This document shows positions 63,289 to 64,000 of a DNA stretch of 64,000 bases, in pieces. Source of the stretch: Mesobacterium pallidum (GTDB lineage Bacteria > Pseudomonadota > Alphaproteobacteria > Rhodobacterales > Rhodobacteraceae); assembly GCF_019966535.1 (NCBI RefSeq), contig NZ_JAIMID010000006.1, positions 62,001 through 126,000 on the forward strand. The letters run 5' to 3'. A program made the translations under genes and the position numbers. The notes under the pieces are model-generated. The model searched no databases and was not told the DNA's origin. It was given only the letters and a program-made list of their open reading frames with translations. Numbering within the stretch: the stretch's first letter is position 1; each line of letters begins with the position of its first letter.

Positions 63289-64000
63289 TCACGACATCAC
63301 GACCACGTTGCCGCGCTTGTGGCCCGTTTCGACGTAGGCCTGCGCGATGGGCAGGTCGGCCAGCGGGTAGCTGCGGTCCATGACCGGGGCCAGCGTGCCC
63401 TCGGCAACCATGTCCAGCAGGTCCGCCAGCATGCGCCGGTGCTCTTCGGGCTTGCGCAGGCCGGTGGCGTCGAAATAGGCCCGGCGCGTGCCGAAACGGC
63501 TGCGCAGCATCGCGCCCAGCAAGCCCAGCGTCAGCACCGGCGAGACGTAGCGCCCGCCCGGGGCCAGCACGCGGCGCGCACGGGCGAAGGTCTCGACCCC
63601 GATCGTGTCGTAGATCACATCATAGCGGCCATGGGCCAGCGGTTCCTCGGCGGTGTAGTCGATCACCCGCGTCGCCCCGAGGCTGGCCAGCAGGCCACGG
63701 TTCCGGGCCGAGGCAGAGGCCGTCACCTCGGCCCCCATGGCGGCCGCAATCTGGATCGCCGCGCTGCCCAGGCTGCCGGCCCCGCCAAGGATCAGCACCC
63801 GCTCGCCCCGCTTGAGCCCGGCGAGATTGCGCAGGAAGTTGAGCGAGGTCAGCGGCCCGTCGGCCATCACGGCGGCCTCGTCATGGCCCAGCGCCTCGGG
63901 TTTGGGCATCAGCGTGCCGGTCTCGTCCAGCACGATATGGGTGGCATTGGCGCCCGAGGTCAGGCCGGTTTCGCCGAAGACCTGGTCGCCGGGGCGAAAG
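63289..64000 (-). CDS. Zinc-less medium-chain dehydrogenase / quinone oxidoreductase (5' end outside window)
   Basis: The C-terminal 236 residues are visible; the frame continues past the right edge (FRPGDQVFGETGL is the first readable part). It has the NAD(P)-binding motif LILGGAGSLGSAAIQ and downstream VTASASARN and VIDYT, matching the quinone oxidoreductase/reticulon-4-interacting-like MDR group. Catalytic zinc ligands are not visible in this part. The C-terminus is GHKRGNVVVMS. The likely reaction is NADPH-dependent reduction of a quinone or enone. Confidence 0.88.
   Translation of the reverse strand, partial: FRPGDQVFGETGLTSGANATHIVLDETGTLMPKPEALGHDEAAVMADGPLTSLNFLRNLAGLKRGERVLILGGAGSLGSAAIQIAAAMGAEVTASASARNRGLLASLGATRVIDYTAEEPLAHGRYDVIYDTIGVETFARARRVLAPGGRYVSPVLTLGLLGAMLRSRFGTRRAYFDATGLRKPEEHRRMLADLLDMVAEGTLAPVMDRSYPLADLPIAQAYVETGHKRGNVVVMS

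Overview
The window looks like chromosome from a high-GC alphaproteobacterium of the Rhodobacteraceae (Roseobacter group). This rests on a DUF2484 gene next to murC, DUF2125 and DUF1992 proteins, an NdufS4-type complex I subunit, CtrA-type TTAA-N7-TTAAC boxes, several RTX genes, and a dispersed palindromic repeat typical of the group. No prophage, transposase, integrase or CRISPR array is visible.

Layout. (1) 0-5.2 kb, minus strand: part of the division/cell-wall cluster, ftsW-murG-murC, followed by an amino-acid permease that separates murC from a DUF2484 gene running off the window. (2) 5.3-6.6 kb: an HI0933-type flavoprotein with an in-frame insert near its N-terminus, then a tandem palindromic repeat. 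(3) 7.0-16.6 kb, minus strand: a self-contained adhesin export operon, made of a Bap-type adhesin with 12 Ig-like domains, a TolC-like outer-membrane lipoprotein, a type I secretion ABC exporter and an HlyD-type adaptor. (4) 16.9-24.8 kb: a flavin reductase, then a probable nucleobase uptake and conversion cluster (two Fe(II)/2OG oxygenases, a TRZ/ATZ-like amidohydrolase, a three-gene ABC importer and a divergent nucleoside deaminase). (5) 24.9-40.6 kb, minus strand: three RTX loci, namely a 2095-aa RTX protein, a broken 460-aa RTX gene, and a 2429-aa protein with an N-terminal RTX block, three sets of seven blade-like repeats and four cadherin-like domains. (6) 41-54.7 kb: a catabolic island with a sugar-type ABC importer, a SnoaL-like protein, GlxA-, GntR- and LacI-type regulators, an alpha/beta hydrolase, an HpaI-type aldolase, a double cupin, an aldo/keto reductase and a 3-hydroxyisobutyrate-dehydrogenase-like enzyme. 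(7) 54.7-64 kb: housekeeping and small genes: tRNA-Arg(TCT), DUF2125, complex I subunit, an RTX tail remnant, uvrB, and small envelope, rhodanese, VOC, DUF1992 and quinone-reductase-like genes.

How it fits together. The export operon supplies a complete type I secretion channel, and the three RTX loci 13-30 kb away are possible additional clients. In the catabolic island, similar TTGTTGACAA/TTGTCAACAA palindromes lie upstream of the importer/SnoaL divergent promoter and upstream of the cupin-aldolase-hydrolase operon, with a weaker related site at the GntR gene itself. This suggests one GntR regulon spread over transport and catabolism. Two perfect CtrA boxes and one off-by-one variant precede small envelope genes and the large RTX gene.

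The most unusual object is the 2429-aa protein at 33303-40592. All function calls come from reading the sequence; no database search was run.
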